Source of the DNA: Nonomuraea maritima
Lineage (GTDB): Bacteria > Actinomycetota > Actinomycetes > Streptosporangiales > Streptosporangiaceae
Direction: 5' to 3'
Assembly: GCF_900100395.1 (NCBI RefSeq)
Contig: NZ_FNFB01000045.1
Span: 1 to 36,568, forward strand
Length of the DNA stretch: 36,568 bases
The notes under the pieces are model-generated. The model saw nothing but the letters and a program-made list of their open reading frames with translations, searched no databases and had not been told where the DNA came from. The translations under genes and the position numbers were made by a program. Every line of letters begins with the position of its first letter. The first letter of the stretch is position 1. Below, one piece after another: positions 33,275 to 36,568 of this stretch.

Positions 33275-33434
33275 AGATATCCCATTATGTTGCCTTTACC
33301 TGCTGTTTGTCCCATATGTTCTTCTTCACCGCGCAGGGCCCTGCCCCGCCGACCGGATCGGCCGCCGTCCGCCCCCACCCCCGCCCGACGCAGCCTTTCC
33401 CTGCCGTATCCCCTAGCCAGGACGGTGGTTTACC

Positions 33435-34223
33435 TTGGGCAAGCACTCCCGCAAGTCGTCGTTCCGCACTTCCACCGGCAAGCTCGGCTGGGCCACCGTC
33501 GCGGGTGGCGCCGCCGTCGTCGCGGTGCTCTCCACCACCGCGTGGGCCGCCATAGGCGGCGACGTCCCCGGACGCACGGTCGCCCTGAGCCTGCCCGCCA
33601 CCACCCCGACGGCCACGAAGACCATCGCCCGGCCTGCCGCCTCGCCGAAGAAGGCCACACGCCCCCACAGCCGGTCGGCGTCGACGCCCAAGGCCTCCCA
33701 CGCGATCCATCACTCGCCGGCCGTCACGGCGTCCCGGACCCACACGTCGCCCCAGCCGGCCAAGACCCTGGCCTCTGCTCACCTCCCCAAGGTGAAGGCC
33801 ACCAGCGGCTCCGCCACGACGGAGACGATCGAGGCGCAGAGCATCAAGGCGGACACCTCCGAGGACGCCCGTAAGGCGCAGAGCCGCGCGAAGGAGTACC
33901 GCAAGGCCAAGCGGCAGAGGCAGCGATCCAGGGTGATCGCCTCCGGATCGTGCGGCGCTTCGTACTACGGCGAGGGCCAGATGACGGCCAGCGGCGAACG
34001 CTTCAACCCCGGCGCCATGACCGCCGCGCACAGGACATTGCCCATGGGCAGCCGAGTGCGCGTCACGAACCCGGCGACCGGCGCATCGGTCACGGTCCGG
34101 ATCAACGACCGCGGGCCCTTCGTCGGCGGACGCTGCTTCGATCTCTCGGAGGCCGCCTTCGCCGCCATCGGCAACCTGAGCGCGGGCGTGATGCACGTGC
34201 GTTACCAGGTGCTGGCCCGCTGA
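33435..34223 (+). CDS. RlpA-like secreted protein with double-psi beta-barrel domain
   Basis: A 262-residue exported or membrane-anchored protein. A basic N-terminus (MGKHSRKSS) is followed by a hydrophobic segment at about 18-40, then a Thr/Ser/Pro/Ala-rich spacer (45-150) of cell-wall type and a C-terminal DPBB/RlpA domain from about 172: ASYYGEGQMTASGERFNP, AAHRTLPMGSRVRVTN and VRINDRGPF with the conserved aspartate. Two cysteines (GSCGAS and GRCFDL) could form a disulfide. RlpA proteins act on peptidoglycan as lytic transglycosylases or bind it. The start is TTG at 33435, weakly supported by GGTGG upstream; no other in-frame start fits. A long hairpin follows the stop. Confidence 0.88.
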   Translation: MGKHSRKSSFRTSTGKLGWATVAGGAAVVAVLSTTAWAAIGGDVPGRTVALSLPATTPTATKTIARPAASPKKATRPHSRSASTPKASHAIHHSPAVTASRTHTSPQPAKTLASAHLPKVKATSGSATTETIEAQSIKADTSEDARKAQSRAKEYRKAKRQRQRSRVIASGSCGASYYGEGQMTASGERFNPGAMTAAHRTLPMGSRVRVTNPATGASVTVRINDRGPFVGGRCFDLSEAAFAAIGNLSAGVMHVRYQVLAR

Positions 34224-34236
34224 CATCCCGCTCGTC

Positions 34237-34280
34237 GCCACCGTGGCCGCGCGGGTCCCCAGCCGCGCCACCACGGTGGC
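34237..34280 (+). terminator. Terminator after the RlpA-like gene
   Basis: GCCACCGTGG (34237-34246) pairs perfectly with CCACGGTGGC (34271-34280), and an inner GCGCGG/CCGCGC stem closes a GTCCCCAG loop. It starts 13 bases after the stop codon. Confidence 0.7.
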
Positions 34281-34465
34281 TGACCTGTGACAACGCGGCC
34301 CGCACCGCAAAAGATGCTGTAGCCCACGGCAGCACGCCGGCGTTTTCGGCCCACCGCCTTTTCGAGCGTCGAACGATTCGCGACATAGTGGTTACAAAAT
34401 CGGAATACATCCGATAGCTAGAGAAATCGACGACTCGCGGCGTGCGTCGAGGCGTACGGAAACAG

Positions 34466-34508
34466 TTAAAAACCCGCAGTCGGACGGCGAGATTAGTCGC
34501 TTGCGGGT
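34466..34508 (-). terminator. Terminator after the DUF1707/DUF4870 gene
   Basis: On the minus strand ACCCGCA (34502-34508) pairs with TGCGGGT (34472-34478), with an inner GCGA/TCGC stem, followed by TTTTTAA. The stem begins at the stop codon. Confidence 0.65.
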
Positions 34509-35104
34509 CACTTCACCAGGCGAACCGTCATCGGGTAGCGGTATTCGTTATCCGAGAGAGCCGAAACACTGGCCACGATGCCGAGGATCAACGACACGAT
34601 CAGGATGAACGGCACCAGCACGATGCCGACGAAGGAGATCGCCAGCAGGAACGACCCCCCGACCACCGTGAGGTTGAAATTGAGCGCCTCGACCGCGTGC
34701 TTGCGGATGTACGGCGAACTCTTGCCGCCGATCAGCAGGACAAGCAGCGGTCCGACGATCGGGAAGCCGAGGATCGGCAGGAAGTGGGCGAGCGCGGCGG
34801 CGAGGCGTTCGTTGCTCTCCGACGCTTCCGCCGTGGGCGTCGGGGCCGACGACTGTGCCGGCGGGAAGGACACGGCCGGGGACATACGCAGGTCGTACAT
34901 GATGGGCATCAGATCGCCGTGGGTCCGCGCCGTCATGGCGCGCTCCAGCCGGTCGTCGAACTCGAATTTGTCGAGACGACCGTCGGCATAAGCGGCCTTG
35001 ACGTGCTCGACAACGTGCTCGCGGTCCTGGTGGGTGACGCGCAGATGAGCCGGCGGCATCTCTCCGGGCCCGGGAGTTTTCGATACCCCAGCCATAATCG
35101 CCAT
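34508..35104 (-). CDS. DUF1707 and DUF4870 domain membrane protein
   Basis: A 198-residue protein. Residues about 18-70 (LRVTHQDREHVVEHVKAAYADGRLDKFEFDDRLERAMTAR in outline: a REHVVEHVKAAYADGRL core) are DUF1707, a short helical domain frequent in actinobacterial membrane proteins. A Pro/Ser/Thr linker follows and then DUF4870 (about 98-192) with two or three membrane segments: LAHFLPILGFPIVGPLLVLLI and a VVGGSFLLAISFVGIVLVPFILIVSLIL region. Function unknown. ATG start with GGAGAAGAGG upstream; the ATG three codons later is also possible. It has its own terminator. Confidence 0.88.
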   Translation of the reverse strand: MAIMAGVSKTPGPGEMPPAHLRVTHQDREHVVEHVKAAYADGRLDKFEFDDRLERAMTARTHGDLMPIMYDLRMSPAVSFPPAQSSAPTPTAEASESNERLAAALAHFLPILGFPIVGPLLVLLIGGKSSPYIRKHAVEALNFNLTVVGGSFLLAISFVGIVLVPFILIVSLILGIVASVSALSDNEYRYPMTVRLVK

Positions 35105-35237
35105 ACCTCTTCTCCGAGAAACTGGCTACCGTCTCTCATACTGCATCGCTGCGGCGTCTCCTGCCATCGGGAGAATCCCGGATCTTTCCCCTAGATCATC
35201 CCCGGCAGGGAGCCTCCGGACGGTATAAAAAGGATTC

Positions 35238-35582
35238 ATGAGATGGCGAGACCGCTACGGCATTCGTCGACTCCGCGGTCGTAAGATCGCGAAGTTCGAC
35301 CGGGAGGCGACAGACGCCGACATCGAGGCGCTGATCGCCTTCGCTCGTTCACGGCGTGGTGTCGAGTTCTATGTCGAGCCAGAGACCTTCGCGACCGACA
35401 CGACCGCCGTCGCGGTGGCCGACGACGGCGAGTGGACCAGGCGGCGCGTCGGCTCCCCCGCCGTGATCCACAAGGTCGCCCGCAACCTTGCCCTGCCGGT
35501 GTACGACGTCCAGCTGACCGGGTACCCGCAGCGCATGCGCGCCTACAACGAACGCCGCCGCGAAGAAGGTGACACCCTCTAA
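35238..35582 (+). CDS. Conserved hypothetical protein, 114 residues
   Basis: A basic cytoplasmic protein opening MRWRDRYGIRRLRGRKIAKFDRE, with EALIAFARSRRGVEFYVEPET and YDVQLTGYPQRMRAYNERRR. It resembles uncharacterised small proteins of Streptosporangiales-type actinomycetes, as far as I can recall; no function is known to me. The ATG follows AAAAAGGA at six bases and TATAAA lies just upstream, so the start is well supported. Codon use is like that of the housekeeping genes. A strong hairpin follows. Confidence 0.8.
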   Translation: MRWRDRYGIRRLRGRKIAKFDREATDADIEALIAFARSRRGVEFYVEPETFATDTTAVAVADDGEWTRRRVGSPAVIHKVARNLALPVYDVQLTGYPQRMRAYNERRREEGDTL

Positions 35583-35617
35583 CCACCGCCTACGGCGCCG
35601 AGACCCCCGCACACTCC

Positions 35618-35641
35618 GCCGGCCGGATCACACCGGCCGGC
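35618..35641 (+). terminator. Terminator after the 114-residue hypothetical gene
   Basis: GCCGGCCGG (35618-35626) pairs with CCGGCCGGC (35633-35641) around a 6-base loop ATCACA, 36 bases after the stop. No T-tract. Confidence 0.6.
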
Positions 35642-36272
35642 CTGCCGGTGATCTCTCACCCCGGCCGGCCTGCATATTGGTGATCTCGCACACGGGCCAC
35701 TGCACATAACCGCCACGTCGCGCACGGGCTGCTGCCTCGCGTCCACACCGTGCTCGGCTACGACGAGGCGAACACATGCCGATCACCGCAGCTGCGAGGC
35801 TGTCGTCCGCTTGGCGAGGGCGGTGGGTATGCCCGCCACCACTGATGTCGAACGCGCCCCGGGCTCCCACAGACCGTGCTCGCCGTTCCCGCCAGTCGCT
35901 GTCAGGCCACAGCATGTCCGTGCCGTGCTGGGCTACGACGACGGACGCACACCCGCCGTCGAAATGCCACTAATCGTCGCCCGCCCGGCACGAGCGGTGG
36001 ACGGGCCACCAGTTCCGCCGTTGTCGAGCATGGCCGTGGGGGCCAATCGGCCAAGCTCCGCTTTCCATGTTGCAGGCCATACGGGCCGCCTGGTGTCCGT
36101 GCTACGTCGCACACCGGCCGGCCGCGTGTGGATCGACGGTTACTGGAGGCGGGAGAGTTCAGGTTCGGTCGACGGTTGCCTGAGGTGGGGCGTATCCGCT
36201 CTTGGTGGTGGGGGTTGTTAGCTGCTAGCGGAAGCATCAGTCATCTTCAGTCTCCGTCTGCATCATTTGTCT
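35642..36272. other. About 630 bases with repeats but no credible gene
   Basis: Contains two near-copies of a 26-base segment (35741-35766 and 35916-35941, 22 of 26 identical, both holding GGCTACGACGA) and two copies of GGTGATCTC, T or G, CAC close to the hairpin. Open frames lack ribosome binding sites and known motifs. It may be decayed sequence to the left of the IS607-type element. Confidence 0.5.
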
Positions 36273-36568
36273 GTGAAACTTTCCGAGTGGGCGCGGCGGA
36301 ATGGCGTGCACTACCAGACCGCCTGGCAGTGGGCGCGAGACGGGAAAATGCCGGTCCCGGTCACCAAGACCGCGACCGGCCGGTACCTGGTGCTCGAGCA
36401 GCCGTCCGAACGGGACGGCCGGACGGTCGCGTACTGCCGGGTCTCGAGCGCTGACCAGAAGGCGGACCTCGAGCGGCAGGCGGGCCGAGTCGTCACGGCT
36501 GCCACCGGGATGGGGCTGACCATCGCCGACGTGGTGAGCGAAATCGGCTCCGGCCTGAACGGCAGACG
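36273..36568 (+). CDS. IS607-family serine recombinase (TnpA), N-terminal part, runs off the window
   Basis: From GTG 36273 the frame encodes a MerR-like excisionase-type helix-turn-helix (LSEWARRNGVHYQTAWQWARDGKMPVPV, about 3-30) followed by a short linker and the start of a resolvase domain, YCRVSSADQKADLERQ, whose SS pair includes the catalytic serine. HTH before catalytic domain is the IS607 order, opposite to classical resolvases. At least 98 residues are present; the rest, and the usual tnpB partner, would lie downstream. IS607 elements have no inverted repeats or target duplications, so the left end cannot be fixed; it should be shortly before 36273. Confidence 0.9.
   Translation, partial: MKLSEWARRNGVHYQTAWQWARDGKMPVPVTKTATGRYLVLEQPSERDGRTVAYCRVSSADQKADLERQAGRVVTAATGMGLTIADVVSEIGSGLNGR

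Noticed and set aside
33260..33434. c-di-AMP (ydaO-type) riboswitch upstream of the RlpA-like gene
   Set aside because: Such switches are common before actinobacterial cell-wall hydrolase genes, but none of the conserved core segments can be found in this leader.
36311..36523. Minus-strand frame within the IS607-type recombinase
   Set aside because: Shadow of the recombinase, which has a clear HTH and a catalytic RVSS motif.

Overview
The window reads as high-GC actinobacterial chromosome. Strong third-position GC, many GTG starts, a LigB-type ATP-dependent DNA ligase, a tricorn protease, an F420-dependent LLM oxidoreductase, a PASTA-less PknB-type kinase and genes for 10-methyl branched fatty acids together suggest a filamentous or spore-forming actinomycete, probably Streptosporangiales-like (inference; no rRNA or marker tree is available here).

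Layout. 1-301 is the end of an IS3-family transposase. 371-27185 is mostly ordinary chromosome: a PatB/MalY-type C-S lyase, tricorn protease, a DoxX-like membrane protein, an F420 oxidoreductase, leuS with an upstream leucine leader peptide and attenuator, a proline-rich single-pass membrane protein, an alpha/beta-hydrolase and a cytochrome P450, a divergent acyl-CoA ligase, a decayed phosphotransferase gene, the tmsA/tmsB-like pair for 10-methyl fatty acid synthesis, a Ser/Thr kinase coupled to a D-2-hydroxyacid dehydrogenase, an alpha-methylacyl-CoA racemase, a GyrI-like domain protein, GuaB1, an FKBP and LigB.

27465-32641 is the most unusual part. The ends of this 5.18-kb segment are long inverted copies of each other (31 of 37 terminal bases identical, further similarity to about 100 bases), it starts TGG and ends CCA, and it is flanked by an exact 6-bp duplication GCGCCG. 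It holds istA and a frameshifted istB of the IS21 family at the left, and at the right about 2.5 kb that normal IS21 elements lack: an SDR gene, a divergent LuxR-type regulator and a gutted FMN-dependent alpha-hydroxy-acid oxidase gene. I read it as one IS21-type transposition unit that moved with passenger genes.

32642-36568 is a mixed accessory end: a broken MarR regulator, an RlpA-like secreted protein, a DUF1707/DUF4870 membrane protein, a conserved small hypothetical protein, 690 bases without a convincing gene, and the start of an IS607-type serine recombinase that runs off the window.

Themes. Lipid metabolism recurs (acyl-CoA ligase, P450, racemase, tmsA/tmsB), with palindromic operator-like sites in the P450 and acyl-CoA ligase promoters. 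A second theme is leaderless expression: several genes lack a Shine-Dalgarno sequence and carry a TANNNT-like -10 box exactly 6 bases before the start codon.
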